This document shows positions 34,665 to 44,902 of a stretch of DNA of 64,000 nt, piece by piece. Position numbers and translations under genes: made by a program. This stretch comes from Methylomicrobium agile. GTDB taxonomy: Bacteria; Pseudomonadota; Gammaproteobacteria; Methylococcales; Methylomonadaceae. The first letter of the stretch is position 1; every line of letters begins with the position of its first letter. The notes under the pieces were generated by a model, which saw nothing but the letters and a program-made list of their open reading frames with translations, did no database searches and was not told the DNA's origin. Where the stretch lies: the NCBI RefSeq assembly GCF_000733855.1, contig NZ_JPOJ01000001.1:4264128-4328127 (forward strand), read 5' to 3'.

Positions 34665-35183
34665 TTATCTTCTTTCTTCCTTTTCCTCGCCGATTTCCCA
34701 GTCTTCGGTCGAGGTTTCGATGATCTTGCCGGTTACCGCATCAACCTCGACCTTGGTTTCGACGCCTTTGTCATCGACGATATCGAACTCGTACGATGGA
34801 TCGCCGTTGTCTTCGATTTCGTACTCGACTTCCTCAATCTTGCCGGGATGCGCTTTCAATGCGATGTCGGCCGCTTCCTTCTCGCCGACCTTCATTTTGC
34901 TCTTAAATGGTTTGTCGTGCGCTTTGTCGACTTCGCTTTCCTGTTCGGTAATATGGCCGCTGTCCGCATCGCACATGAATTCCCATTCCTTGCCTTCGGC
35001 ATCCCGGATTTCAAGTTCGTACAGCGGCTTGCCGTCAACCTTCAGTTTTTCGAGCTTCAACATATCGCCTTTCTTGATGCCTTGCGCGGCGGCAATGCAC
35101 TTCTCCAGTCCCGTGTCGACAGCCTGGGCATTGAACGCCGCGGCAGAAGATAGCAGGATGGTACTAAACATGAATTTTTTCAT
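34665..35183 (-). CDS. Secreted PepSY-domain protein
   Basis: 172 residues from ATG 35183. The signal peptide is MKKFMFSTILLSSAAAFNAQA. Two PepSY-like units follow: one around LEKLKVDGKPLYELEIRDAE and one around PGKIEEVEYEIEDNGDPSYE with VEVDAVTGKIIETS. The protein is very rich in Glu, Asp and Lys. PepSY modules often act as inhibitors or sensors in the periplasm; the target is unknown. ATG 35243 is possible but would precede the signal peptide with 20 unrelated residues. Confidence 0.8.
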   Translation of the reverse strand: MKKFMFSTILLSSAAAFNAQAVDTGLEKCIAAAQGIKKGDMLKLEKLKVDGKPLYELEIRDAEGKEWEFMCDADSGHITEQESEVDKAHDKPFKSKMKVGEKEAADIALKAHPGKIEEVEYEIEDNGDPSYEFDIVDDKGVETKVEVDAVTGKIIETSTEDWEIGEEKEERR

Positions 35184-35374
35184 TTCATTTCTCCTGAAAT
35201 TTCCAGACTTCGGACTGTAACCCATCCGGGGCCTGCCAAGCAATCCGTTTTAGCCAAATTGCGAACTTTGGAGACGAACTAAAGGTATGCAAACCTGCTA
35301 TAATTCGGCGCATTTTTTGACCGCTCCGGGCATGATGCTTCCTCATCCGCCCTTGACTTGACTCCGTTTACTTC

Positions 35375-36772
35375 ATGACCAACGTTAACACCGAAAAACT
35401 TTCCAGCGCCCGTTTTGCCGAGGCGACCGATGCCTTCGTCGAAGTTTTCACCGCTTCTGTCGATTTCGACAAACGGATGGCCGCGCAGGACATTCAAGGC
35501 TCGATCGCACACGCGAAGATGCTCGCCAAGACCGGCATCCTGACCGATGACGAATGCGCGGCGATCGAACAAGGGCTCACGCAGATCGCCGGTGAAATCG
35601 AACGCGGCGAGTTTAGCTGGTCGATCAAACAGGAAGACGTGCACATGAACATCGAGGCGCGGCTGACCGACCTGATCGGCATCGCCGGCAAGAAGCTGCA
35701 TACCGGCCGTTCGCGCAACGATCAGGTCGCCACCGACATCCGCCTGTATCTGCGCAGCGAGATCGGCCAGATCGAAAACCAGCTGAACCGCCTGCAAACC
35801 GCGATCCTGGACCTGGCCGAACCAAACGCCGGCACGATCATGCCCGGCTTCACGCATTTGCAGGTCGCGCAGCCGATCACCTTCGGCCATCATCTGATGG
35901 CCTGGTTCGAAATGCTGCAGCGCGACCGGGAACGCTTCCGGGACTGCCTGAAGCGGATCAACGTGATGCCGCTCGGCGCGGCCGCCCTGGCCGGCACCAG
36001 TTACCCGATCGACCGCGCCTTGACCGCCGAACTGCTCGGCTTCAGCCGGCCGTCGGCCAACTCGCTCGATTCGGTCAGCGACCGCGATTTCGCGATCGAA
36101 TTCACGGCGGCCGCCAGCCTGCTGATGATGCATCTGTCGCGCTTCTCCGAGGAACTGATCCTTTGGTCCAGCGCCCAATTCAACTTCATCGAAATTCCGG
36201 ATGCTTTCTGCACCGGCTCGTCGATCATGCCGCAAAAGAAAAATCCCGATGTGCCGGAACTGGTGCGCGGCAAGTCCGGCCGGGTGACCGGGCACCTGGT
36301 GTCTTTGCTGATGCTGATGAAAAGCCAGCCGCTCGCCTACAACAAGGACAATCAGGAAGACAAGGAACCGCTGTTCGACACGGTCGATACGGTGATCAAT
36401 TGCCTGCGCGCCTATGCCGACATGGTGCCGCACATCCGGGCCAAGAAGGACAACATGTACCAATCGGCAAAACAGGGCTTCGCGACCGCGACCGATCTGG
36501 CCGATTATCTGGTCCGCAGAGGCATGGCGTTCCGCGATGCGCATGAAGTCGTCGGTCTGGCCGTGCGGCTGGGCCTGACTACGGGGCGCGACCTGTCCGA
36601 GCTGACGCTGGCCGAACTGCGGCAGTTTTCGCCGCTAATCGACGCCGATGTGTTCGAGTCCCTGACTTTGGAAGGCTCGGTCGCATCCCGCCAGCATATC
36701 GGCGGCGCCGCGCCGGAAACGGTCCGGGAAGCGATACGGACCGCACGGCAAACCATGGCGGCCGGTTCCTGA
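35375..36772 (+). CDS. argH: Argininosuccinate lyase
   Basis: 465 residues of the fumarase/aspartase superfamily, including [19 protein letters not shown], the substrate block [16 protein letters not shown] and [22 protein letters not shown]. It cleaves argininosuccinate to arginine and fumarate in the last step of arginine synthesis. ATG 35375. It stands alone; argJ is 17 kb away. Confidence 0.97.
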   Translation: MTNVNTEKLSSARFAEATDAFVEVFTASVDFDKRMAAQDIQGSIAHAKMLAKTGILTDDECAAIEQGLTQIAGEIERGEFSWSIKQEDVHMNIEARLTDLIGIAGKKLHTGRSRNDQVATDIRLYLRSEIGQIENQLNRLQTAILDLAEPNAGTIMPGFTHLQVAQPITFGHHLMAWFEMLQRDRERFRDCLKRINVMPLGAAALAGTSYPIDRALTAELLGFSRPSANSLDSVSDRDFAIEFTAAASLLMMHLSRFSEELILWSSAQFNFIEIPDAFCTGSSIMPQKKNPDVPELVRGKSGRVTGHLVSLLMLMKSQPLAYNKDNQEDKEPLFDTVDTVINCLRAYADMVPHIRAKKDNMYQSAKQGFATATDLADYLVRRGMAFRDAHEVVGLAVRLGLTTGRDLSELTLAELRQFSPLIDADVFESLTLEGSVASRQHIGGAAPETVREAIRTARQTMAAGS

Positions 36773-36889
36773 AATAATCGAAACGACGGACGGGCTTCAG
36801 CCGGACCCAAATCCGCGCACCTTCGTCCATACGCAACGGAAGCCTTTCATGTACTATACTTAAGGAAAAAACTTCCTGAAGACGGCTTC

Positions 36890-39706
36890 GTGTCAGACCG
36901 ACGTTCAATCCTACAATCAGACTCTTCCGAAGATCAAATCAGTTTCGACGATCTTCAAGCCATTGCAGACCGGTTTAGAAAATTCCACCATTTCAAACGC
37001 GAAAGCATCCGCCACGTTCTGACTCCTTCTCAGCGGCAATTTCTGGATGCGCTGCCGCTGGTCCTCGATATCAACGATCCGGCCTTGCCGGGGTTTGTCT
37101 CGCCGGCGACGCCGGCCGGCATTTACGGTTACCGGCCCGGCAAACGTGCGCTCGAAGCCGCCCGGCAAATCGGTTCGGACTTCAATTACCGTCCGCAAAA
37201 GCACGATAACGGCAAGGCGGCGATAGACGGCCTGTTTCTGATGGGCAGCGTCGGCAGCATCGCTTTCACGCTAACCAGCGATATGGACATATGGTTATGC
37301 CACCGGAACGATTTGACCGCGCCGGAATTCGAGGAACTGCAAAAAAAGGCGCAGGCGCTCGAGAATTGGGCCGCCTCGCTGCGCCTGGAAGTGCACTTTT
37401 TCCTGATCAACAGCGAGCAGTTCCTGCTTGCCCGGAAAAAACCGGTTTCCGCCGACAGCAGCGGCGAAACACAGCATTATTTACTGCTTGAAGAGTTCTA
37501 CCGCACTTCGGTTTATATCGCCGGCAAGGATCTGGCCTGGTGGCTGGTGCCGCCCTGGCGCGAACACGATTACCCGCATTATCTGGCCCAGTTGGCGGAA
37601 CGCGGCATGATCGACGCGAACCGGATTCTCGACCTGGGCGGTCTGGCTGCCGTTCCCGCCAACGAGTTTCTCGGCGCTACGCAATGGCACGTTTACAAGG
37701 CGCTGCATTCGCCTTACAAGTCTTTATTGAAATTGTCGCTGATGGAGTGCTATGCAAGCGAATACCCGCGTATCAACTGGCTGTGCTCGGAAATCAAGCG
37801 CGCCGTGTACGAAGGCGAATTGACCGGTCCGCGAACCGATCCCTATGTGCTGCTTTACCTACGGCTGGAAGACTATCTGCTCAAATCGCAGAGCCCTACG
37901 AGACTGGCCCTGATACGGCAGTTTTTTTACCGCAAGGTCAATACGGCCAGCGGAAATCTCGGGCAGAGCGGCGCTCTGTCCGCATGGGAGGACTATTTTC
38001 GCGAGCTCTCCCCGAGCTGGCATTTGCAGGATCCGCCGCCTGTCGCACCGATCGAACCGGGCGCGTGGGGCATTGAAGATCTCTTGGCCGAAAATACCCG
38101 GATCATCAGCCAATTGACGCTTTGTTACAACAAAATCATTCAATTAATCTACGAACATATCCAATCAGAAATCCCGCAAAAAAACGACATCAAGCTGCTG
38201 GCGAGAAAACTGAGCGCATTTTTCGAGCCCAAGCAAGGCAAAATAGAGATCGTCACCGGCTCAGGAAACGAGCTCCCGGCCAAACCCGATCTGACGATCG
38301 TCGAGGACCGGTCCGACCCGACAAATCCCGAATGGCGCCTGTTCTGCGAAAGAAAAAACCGGCAGGATGCCGCCTTGCGGGTCCCGCTTTACCACCGGCC
38401 GACCTTGATCGAGCTCTTATGCTGGATTAGCGTAAACAGATTTTACCGCCAGGATGCGCCTGTCCGCTGCAACGCCGAATCGATTCGTCCAACCCACGGC
38501 GAACTAAGCGCAATCCTTGAACATCTGGGCCGTTTTTTCAAAAACTATTTCGACTTCTCCGATTCGCTCGGCAATTATGCCGCCCACAACAGCCTGACGC
38601 ATTCGCTGCTGATCATCAATATCGGTCAAACGCCGCAAACCGAAACGGGCCGATTTGCCGCGCCGGTCCGAGGCAATCCGTTGAGCTGCGGCGCATCGCG
38701 CGAATGCTTGGTAGAAACGGTCGACCGGATATCTATCAGCCACTGGAATGAAATCCTGACCCGCCACGAACAGGGGATTGAAGGATTGTGCAATTGTCTG
38801 ATCGAGATTGTGAACGAAACGCTGCAATCGGGAGCCGGCAACCGGCTGACGGTCGTTTGCGAAACGCCCCGGCATGGGCGACGCATCATCCGGCGTATCG
38901 AAAAGCTGTTTGAGGATCTGCGCGAACTCCATTGCAGCGGTCCGGAAAATCCCGCCCCCCGTTATCTGATGGCGGGCAGCGACCGCTATTTCGTGTTTTC
39001 ACGCCAAAACGGTCTTTTGCAGTATCAGCAGGCCGACGATGAAGCCCGGCTCATTGAAATACTGAACGGTCCGAGAAAGCTTTACGGGTCGGTGACGTTC
39101 GATGCGGAGGTGCTGGAGAAAACGCCCATTCCGGCCATTTACCGGGAAAATCTGCCTCACACGGTGCAATGTTTCATCTTGCAGGAAAACAACGGCGCCC
39201 GGATATACGTACTGGATGAGAAAGGCTCGCTGTATATTCGCAAGCATTCGGATGCGGATACGCTCCAACTGGTCAACCAGTACGCCCGCTTCCTGCATTC
39301 CCTTCTCTCCAGGAAAACCACCGAAGCCGCCGCGATGCAGTTTTATCAAATCGACAAACGGCATGAGACCGGCTGGCAATGCCATACGGTACCGTTCCAT
39401 TTGCCGATGGGCCATGACCGGAATCCTTTGAGCATTTCCGGCACCTGTCTGGGCAGCGACGACCTCGTCACCGTACGTTGGAACGGAGAAGAATTCAACT
39501 CCCGGCAATACGGCAACCGCCTGTTTCAAACCGTCAGCGAACGGATCATCGAGTTCAGGAAAAACGGCCAAACTTATCCTGTTTATATTACCGAGCTCAA
39601 CCTGTCCCCTTCCGCGTTCGGGCTGGCTGGAAGCGATGCCTTACAAACGCTGCATTTTCTCGAATACAAGGAAAAAATCGAGGCGCAGCTTAACGGTAAA
39701 CGATAG
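36890..39706 (+). CDS. cyaA: Class I adenylate cyclase
   Basis: 938 residues from GTG 36890. The N-terminal catalytic domain has GSVGSIAFTLTSDMDIWLCH (the GS...SDXD nucleotidyltransferase signature), and the long C-terminal regulatory domain runs from about residue 500. Makes cAMP from ATP. The GTG start follows a weak purine-rich stretch; such weak starts are known for enteric cyaA. Strong hairpins follow the stop. Confidence 0.92.
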   Translation: MSDRRSILQSDSSEDQISFDDLQAIADRFRKFHHFKRESIRHVLTPSQRQFLDALPLVLDINDPALPGFVSPATPAGIYGYRPGKRALEAARQIGSDFNYRPQKHDNGKAAIDGLFLMGSVGSIAFTLTSDMDIWLCHRNDLTAPEFEELQKKAQALENWAASLRLEVHFFLINSEQFLLARKKPVSADSSGETQHYLLLEEFYRTSVYIAGKDLAWWLVPPWREHDYPHYLAQLAERGMIDANRILDLGGLAAVPANEFLGATQWHVYKALHSPYKSLLKLSLMECYASEYPRINWLCSEIKRAVYEGELTGPRTDPYVLLYLRLEDYLLKSQSPTRLALIRQFFYRKVNTASGNLGQSGALSAWEDYFRELSPSWHLQDPPPVAPIEPGAWGIEDLLAENTRIISQLTLCYNKIIQLIYEHIQSEIPQKNDIKLLARKLSAFFEPKQGKIEIVTGSGNELPAKPDLTIVEDRSDPTNPEWRLFCERKNRQDAALRVPLYHRPTLIELLCWISVNRFYRQDAPVRCNAESIRPTHGELSAILEHLGRFFKNYFDFSDSLGNYAAHNSLTHSLLIINIGQTPQTETGRFAAPVRGNPLSCGASRECLVETVDRISISHWNEILTRHEQGIEGLCNCLIEIVNETLQSGAGNRLTVVCETPRHGRRIIRRIEKLFEDLRELHCSGPENPAPRYLMAGSDRYFVFSRQNGLLQYQQADDEARLIEILNGPRKLYGSVTFDAEVLEKTPIPAIYRENLPHTVQCFILQENNGARIYVLDEKGSLYIRKHSDADTLQLVNQYARFLHSLLSRKTTEAAAMQFYQIDKRHETGWQCHTVPFHLPMGHDRNPLSISGTCLGSDDLVTVRWNGEEFNSRQYGNRLFQTVSERIIEFRKNGQTYPVYITELNLSPSAFGLAGSDALQTLHFLEYKEKIEAQLNGKR

Positions 39707-39717
39707 CCTCTTTTCAA

Positions 39718-39756
39718 GGGCGGCCGCATCCTCAGCCGCCCTGTCTCAATAGAGAC
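39718..39756. terminator. Hairpins between convergent cyaA and smbP-like genes
   Basis: GGGCGGC/GCCGCCC (10 nt loop, 39718-39741) and GTCTC/GAGAC (39743-39756) lie in the 52 bp gap between convergent stops. Probably a bidirectional termination site, though without a long U-run. Confidence 0.6.
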
Positions 39757-39758
39757 GC

Positions 39759-40106
39759 TTATTTATTGCCCTGTTTCAGGTGTTCGACCGCTTCCTCGGC
39801 CGCTTTCGTGGCTTGCGACTCATGTTCCGCGCCCATCTTTCCGTGTTCGATCGCCGATTCCAGCGATTTGACCCCGGCATCGATATGGGTCTTGGATTCG
39901 CCTTTGGCGACCTCCGAAGCGGCGCGGGCGTGTTTCAAGGCCTCTGTCGCATGCTCCACCAACACGGATGCATGTCCGGCCTTGCCATGAGTCACGGCCT
40001 GTTGAGCGTGATCCAATGCCGCGGCGGCGTGCTCCTCGGCAACTGCGAACGAGGCAGATCCCAGCAGCATCAATAGCCCAAGGCCCAACAACTTTATTCT
40101 GTTCAT
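39759..40106 (-). CDS. SmbP-like small histidine-rich periplasmic metal-binding protein
   Basis: 115 residues: signal peptide ending SFAVAEE, then an all-helical repeat of heptad type with about ten histidines spaced along the helices (ALDHAQQAVTHGK, VEHATEALKHAR, AIEHGKMGAEHES). This matches the small metal-binding protein SmbP of Nitrosomonas, which binds copper and other divalent metals. In a methanotroph-like host, a periplasmic copper buffer would make sense. Confidence 0.8.
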   Translation of the reverse strand: MNRIKLLGLGLLMLLGSASFAVAEEHAAAALDHAQQAVTHGKAGHASVLVEHATEALKHARAASEVAKGESKTHIDAGVKSLESAIEHGKMGAEHESQATKAAEEAVEHLKQGNK

Positions 40107-40286
40107 TTTTTACCTCCCAAAGTAAAAACAATCCGTCTGCCGGCCTCCGTCAAAAACGGCCGGAAAAACCTCGTTGGTACACGTTCAAACGCTTCTGAAG
40201 CGTACGGGTTCGACAATTTCATAAATTGTCAGTTCCGAAGCAGCCGTTTAAACTTGACTCTCCGTCCATGCTTCTCCTGATCCGAC

Positions 40287-42602
40287 ATGTACCAACGACT
40301 TGCCCTACAACAAGCTTTTGCTATCGTTCTGGCCTGGACGCTAGCGTTTTGGGCATGCAGCCGAATGCTGACCCCGCCGGACATCGTACAGGAACCGGAA
40401 GCTTTCGCTTATTCGGCCGAACGTGCGCTTTCGCATGTGCGGCATATCGCCGCCGAACCGCATCCGGTCGGCTCCCCGGCGCATGCGGCGGTCGCCGGCT
40501 ATCTGCTCGAACAAATCGCCGCCCTCGGTTATCGGGCCGAGATACAGGAAACGCTCGCTTCGGCACGATTCTACCGCCCAGAATCATTCGTCAAAGCAGC
40601 GCGGATCAAAAACATTCTGGTGCGCGTAGCCGGAAAAACCCATCAAGACGCCGTGCTGATCGCGGGACATTACGATTCGGCCGAAAGCGCGCCGGGCGCC
40701 GCTGACGACGGCGCGGCGGTCGCCTCGATGCTGGAAGTCCTGCGGATCCTGAAGCAGAGCGCTCCTCTCCAAAACGACCTGATCTTTTTATTTTCCGATG
40801 CCGAAGAATTGGGGCTTTTAGGCAGCCGGGCGTTTGTCGAACGGCATCCGTGGGCGAAGGATTGCCGGATCGCGCTCAATTTCGAAGCGCGCGGCAACAA
40901 AGGGATGCTTTTGATGTTCGAGACCAGCGAACCCAACGCCCGGCTGGTCGAACACTATGCAGAGGCCGCGGTGCAACCGTTCGCCTCGTCGCTGATGTTT
41001 TCGTTCTATAAAAAGCTGCTGCACAACGACACCGACTTCAGCGTGTTCCGGGAAGCCGGCATTTCCGGAATGAATTTCGCGTTCATCGAAGGCGGGACCG
41101 ATTACCATACCCGGCTCGACAATCCGGAACGCCTGGACGTGCGCACCTTGGCTCTGCAAGGCCGCAACATGCTGCAACTGGCCCGGCATTTCGCCGATGC
41201 CGATCTTTCCGTTCCGGGCCGAGAAGGCAGCCTCGGTTATTTCAACCTGCCTTTCGGCAAATTATTCCTCTTTTCGCTGGACGATCATTTTCCGTTGCTG
41301 GCAACTGTCGTGCTCCTGGTGTCGTTTTTACTGCTCGCCATCGCCGAAGCCGTCCATCGCCGGCGCAGGATCGGACATTATTTTCTGCAGCCGGGCATTT
41401 TTCTGCTGCAGATCGGTTTGATCGCGCTCATCAATTATGCCTTCCATGCCGGCCTGATGCAGGTCTACGGAAATTATCGCCGGCTGCCGGAACCGTACAA
41501 TGCGGAATGCTATTTTTTTGCGGCCTGCGGCCTCACCACCGCTTCATTCATGCTGCTGCATGCGGGCCTGCGCCGGTGGATCGAGCTGCGCGAATATGCG
41601 GCGGCCGTGCTGTGCATCTGGCTCGCCGCCGGCATTTATCTGGCGCTGGCATTTCCGGGCGGCGTGTTTTTTACCGGGGTTCCCGGATTTATGATGGCCG
41701 TCGCCTGGACGTTCGGCCTGTTTCTGACCGGCATGGGTATAACCCTCATCGCCGGCCTGTGTTCGGCTGCCGTCTGGATCATGGTCGCACCGACGCTTTA
41801 TCTGGCCCATCATGCGCTCGGCTTCCACGCCGATCCGCTGCTGATGGCGATCGTTGCAGCGACGCTGGCATTGGTTTCCCCCGCCCTGGAGCCGCTTTAT
41901 CATGCATTCGGCCGGAAACTGCCGGCCCTATTCCTGGCCGCGTCATTGATTTTATTGATCCGGGCGGACCGTCTTGCCGGTTTCAGCCCGGACCGGCCGC
42001 AGCCCGACAGCATCGTTTATGCGTGGGACAGCGCCTCGAACACGGCGCGCTGGCTCAGTTACGACGCCGAACCCGACGACTGGACCCGGCAATTTCTGGG
42101 TTCGAAGCCTGAAGTCAGCCGCACGGGCATTTTCGAAGATTTCGTTCATGCCGAACGCCTGCTCGTCCGGGAAACCGCTCCCGTCCGGCTGGCCGCGCCC
42201 GATGTCAGCATCGCGGAAGAACGTCTCCTGAAGGAAAAAAACTATCTGGACGTCCGTATTCGGTCGCGGCGCGATGCTCCGCTGATCCGCTTAAAGTCCC
42301 CAAATCTTGACGAGGCGGTTCAAATTTATGCCGACAGTCAATTGATTTATCAAAAAGATGCTTCCGGTTCGCCGCTTGAATTTATCGAATTCCACGGGCT
42401 TGGCTCCGAAGAGGCCGAGTTTGGATTTGTGCTGCCGGCCGATGAGCGAATGAAAATGCTGGAAATTATCGAAATTCGTCGCGATCTGGACGAAATCTGG
42501 CAAAAAAACTGGAAAACGCGCCCGGAAAGCACGATTCCGAGACGTGCATGGTCGTCGTTGCCGGTGGATGCGGTGATTTTGCGCCGATTTTATCCCCTTT
42601 GA
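40287..42602 (+). CDS. M28-family zinc peptidase with C-terminal membrane domain
   Basis: 771 residues: one N-terminal helix, then an M28 aminopeptidase domain (about 45-310) with zinc ligands in VLIAGHYDSAESAPGAADDG, catalytic Glu in FLFSDAEELGLLGSRAF, LNFEARGNKG and the last ligand in GGTDYHTRLDN. About eight membrane helices (330-580) and a beta-rich C-terminal domain follow. The layout resembles eukaryotic ER/vacuolar M28 proteins of the Fxna/Pff1 type. The substrate is unknown. ATG 40287. Confidence 0.87.
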   Translation: MYQRLALQQAFAIVLAWTLAFWACSRMLTPPDIVQEPEAFAYSAERALSHVRHIAAEPHPVGSPAHAAVAGYLLEQIAALGYRAEIQETLASARFYRPESFVKAARIKNILVRVAGKTHQDAVLIAGHYDSAESAPGAADDGAAVASMLEVLRILKQSAPLQNDLIFLFSDAEELGLLGSRAFVERHPWAKDCRIALNFEARGNKGMLLMFETSEPNARLVEHYAEAAVQPFASSLMFSFYKKLLHNDTDFSVFREAGISGMNFAFIEGGTDYHTRLDNPERLDVRTLALQGRNMLQLARHFADADLSVPGREGSLGYFNLPFGKLFLFSLDDHFPLLATVVLLVSFLLLAIAEAVHRRRRIGHYFLQPGIFLLQIGLIALINYAFHAGLMQVYGNYRRLPEPYNAECYFFAACGLTTASFMLLHAGLRRWIELREYAAAVLCIWLAAGIYLALAFPGGVFFTGVPGFMMAVAWTFGLFLTGMGITLIAGLCSAAVWIMVAPTLYLAHHALGFHADPLLMAIVAATLALVSPALEPLYHAFGRKLPALFLAASLILLIRADRLAGFSPDRPQPDSIVYAWDSASNTARWLSYDAEPDDWTRQFLGSKPEVSRTGIFEDFVHAERLLVRETAPVRLAAPDVSIAEERLLKEKNYLDVRIRSRRDAPLIRLKSPNLDEAVQIYADSQLIYQKDASGSPLEFIEFHGLGSEEAEFGFVLPADERMKMLEIIEIRRDLDEIWQKNWKTRPESTIPRRAWSSLPVDAVILRRFYPL

Positions 42603-42939
42603 ATAGAGGCTCGCCAACACCTATTCGTATCGCCCGGTTAAAAAATAAGTACTTAAAATTTAATAATTTGACAGACAATTTTTATGCCAATTCTATACCG
42701 TGATTGAATCCGACCCTGCTCTTTCTCACCGCACGAACAGGGCTCGGAAGTTTGCACCGGCCACCGTAATGCGATAAGCTGCCTCGTCCTGAGAACCCGG
42801 CGAGCCTGTTATCGAAACTTATTTTTTTCTTATTTTTCAAGTAATTGTCATGACTCTTTTGCTTGATATTGCCGTTCAATCCGGAGGCTGTCCAGCGGTG
42901 TGGCGCTGAGACGGCATCCTTAAAACCAAGAGGCCGAAT
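42603..42939 (+). other. Gene-free leader with a possible structured RNA
   Basis: The 337 bp gap upstream of the lytic transglycosylase is A/T-rich at both ends. In the middle, AACAGGGCTCG (42736) pairs with CGAGCCTGTT (42801), a 10 bp stem with one bulge around 54 nt of G/C-rich sequence. It could be a structured leader. No riboswitch class is recognised. Confidence 0.4.
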
Positions 42940-43602
42940 ATGCGAACTCAAATCTTGCTGAAGCGCGCTTACCACGATACCGTTACCATCCCGATGCTGT
43001 TTCTGATCGGCGCAGGTCTTACTCAACAACCTTCGCGGATCGTTGCACCAACCCTAAAAATCGACGCGAACGACGCTCATGAATTTCCGAAAGAAGCGAT
43101 CAACATCGATCCGAATAATTTAAAAATCAAGGCATTGTCAGGATACATCAAGGAACGCTTCAAAATTTCCGAAAACAAGGCGGCAACGATCGTTTCCGAA
43201 GCGTTCCGGAACGGTTTGAAACAAGGGCTGCAGCCCGAGTTGATCCTGGCCGTAATCGCGGTCGAGTCGAAATTCAAGGAAAAGGCGGTCAGTCCGGCCG
43301 GTGCGCGCGGCCTGATGCAGGTTCTGGCCAAGGCTCATCCGAAAAAAGTCAAAAGGCTCGGCGGCCTGCCCGCTTTGTACGATCCGCGTAAAAATATTTC
43401 GCTCGGCAGCCATATCCTGGCGCAGTACAAAGACGTCAGCAACGGCAATATCCGGCGTACCTTGCTGCGTTATAACGGAAGCCTGAGCAAAGGCTCGCGC
43501 TATCCCGACAAGGTAATGCGCATCTACAAGCAGATGAAAACGACGGCCCGCCTGACAGAACAACTCCAGTTGGCGCAAGCCAGCCGGATTACCGTTCATT
43601 AA
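42940..43602 (+). CDS. Lytic transglycosylase (SLT domain)
   Basis: 220 residues with an SLT/goose-lysozyme-like domain: the catalytic Glu in AVIAVESKFKEKAVS, then SPAGARGLMQVLAKAHPKK and a downstream LLRYNGSLSKG block. The N-terminus MRTQILLKRAYHDTVTIPML is an atypical, weak export signal or anchor. It cleaves peptidoglycan glycan strands. The possible structured leader upstream hints at RNA-level control. Confidence 0.88.
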   Translation: MRTQILLKRAYHDTVTIPMLFLIGAGLTQQPSRIVAPTLKIDANDAHEFPKEAINIDPNNLKIKALSGYIKERFKISENKAATIVSEAFRNGLKQGLQPELILAVIAVESKFKEKAVSPAGARGLMQVLAKAHPKKVKRLGGLPALYDPRKNISLGSHILAQYKDVSNGNIRRTLLRYNGSLSKGSRYPDKVMRIYKQMKTTARLTEQLQLAQASRITVH

Positions 43603-43610
43603 CAAGCGGC

Positions 43611-44339
43611 TTATTTGACAAAGCGCCCATGCTGTATGAAATGCAACGCCTGGCGGATAACCGGGTCGCGCCACATGATGAAGGTGTGGGAATAAGGCAG
43701 CACGATAAAATCGCGCATTCCTTCGACCTGCGTCCGGCCGACCGCCACCTTGCCGTCGTTCGAATCCCGAAACAGCAGCGACAGCAAAGGATTGACCGTT
43801 CTGTCGCCGGCGATCACGCCGACTTCGAAATCGACTCTGCCGAGCCGGTTCGGCAGGCTGTCATACCCCGTGCCGAGCTGTAGCCCGGCCGGACCATTGA
43901 GCAGATAGAACAGCCGCCAGCCGCCCAGTTTATCGACAATCTCGCTGCCCCCGTTCGGCGGCGCCAGCATCACTACCCGCCCCAGCTTCTCGATCGGCTC
44001 GACCGACAGGTAGTAGCGAACCAATATCCCGCCCATCGAATGGGTCAGGAAATGAATCTTGCCGACTCCGGCGGCCTCGCATTCCCGCACCGCCCGCCCG
44101 ATACACGCCAGCGCCAGCGGCTCCACGGCCTGCCGGGTGGACGGATAGTCGAGATTGACGATTTTGTAACCGAAATCCGCCAGCAGCCTGCCCGCCTTTT
44201 CCATGCTGCGGCGGGTGCGTTTCAGTCCGTGCAGCAATATAATCGCTTCGGAATCTTTTTCAATCGCCGTCAAAAACATGTCTTTCTTTGGCTTCCGCCC
44301 GAATGATTCCATCAATCGGTCCCACAAGTTCCGGTTCAT
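43611..44339 (-). CDS. Alpha/beta hydrolase (lipase/PGAP1-like)
   Basis: 242 residues. ILLHGLKRTRRSM gives the oxyanion region, the nucleophile elbow is THSMGGILVRYY, an acid lies in GVIAGDRTVNP, and the catalytic His is in LPYSHTFIMW. No signal peptide. Proteins of this kind hydrolyse lipid or ester bonds; the substrate is unknown. It converges with the lytic transglycosylase gene, 8 bp apart. Confidence 0.85.
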   Translation of the reverse strand: MNRNLWDRLMESFGRKPKKDMFLTAIEKDSEAIILLHGLKRTRRSMEKAGRLLADFGYKIVNLDYPSTRQAVEPLALACIGRAVRECEAAGVGKIHFLTHSMGGILVRYYLSVEPIEKLGRVVMLAPPNGGSEIVDKLGGWRLFYLLNGPAGLQLGTGYDSLPNRLGRVDFEVGVIAGDRTVNPLLSLLFRDSNDGKVAVGRTQVEGMRDFIVLPYSHTFIMWRDPVIRQALHFIQHGRFVK

Positions 44340-44368
44340 CGCGAAAGAAGCGGAAGCGAGTCTGTAAT

Positions 44369-44875
44369 CTATCCCTGCGCCTCCGTCTCTTTAGAGCACT
44401 TGGCGCAGATTCCGTGAATTTCGATCGCTTTGCTGTGGGCGATGAAGCCGGCCTGATCGATTTCGGACGACAGCGCGTCCATCACCGCGGGCGCGGAGCG
44501 CTCTTCGACTTCGTGGCACTCTTTGCAGATCAGCAATAATTGCTCGTGCTGCTGGCCGGAATAATGACAGCCGATAAACGCATTCAGGCTTTCGATCCGG
44601 TGGATCAGTCCCTGTTCGATCAAAAAATCGAGCGCCCGGTAAATCGTCGCCGGTTTGGCTTCCTGCTTCAAAGGCTTCAGGCGGTCCAGCAGCTCATACG
44701 CTTTGACCGCTTGGTGGCTTTCCCAGATCAGTTTCAAAACCTGCAGGCGGATCGGCGTCAATTGCACGCCGCGCACCACGCAAAGCTGCTCGGCGGTGTC
44801 CAGGGCGGCGCTGACGCATTGAGTATGATCGTGTTTTGCCGAGGCATGGGCGGATGAGGAAGAAGACGAGCGCAT
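44369..44875 (-). CDS. zur: Fur-family zinc regulator (Zur-like)
   Basis: 168 residues from ATG 44875. A winged-helix domain with QLTPIRLQVLKLIWESHQAV and PATIYRALDFLIEQGLIHRI precedes a metal domain with two CXXC pairs (CKECHE, CAKCSKE) and HIS-containing SLNAFIGCHYSG. The Ser-rich N-terminus MRSSSSSSAHASAKHDH is unusual. An in-frame ATG at 44923 would put the putative operator inside the gene, so 44875 is preferred. It likely represses zinc uptake and possibly itself. Confidence 0.85.
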   Translation of the reverse strand: MRSSSSSSAHASAKHDHTQCVSAALDTAEQLCVVRGVQLTPIRLQVLKLIWESHQAVKAYELLDRLKPLKQEAKPATIYRALDFLIEQGLIHRIESLNAFIGCHYSGQQHEQLLLICKECHEVEERSAPAVMDALSSEIDQAGFIAHSKAIEIHGICAKCSKETEAQG

Positions 44876-44902
44876 GAGAGGGCGAATGGACTTAACAAAA
44901 TT

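Noticed and set aside
35279-36544. 421-codon minus-strand frame
   Set aside because: Antisense to argH, which is clearly the coding strand.
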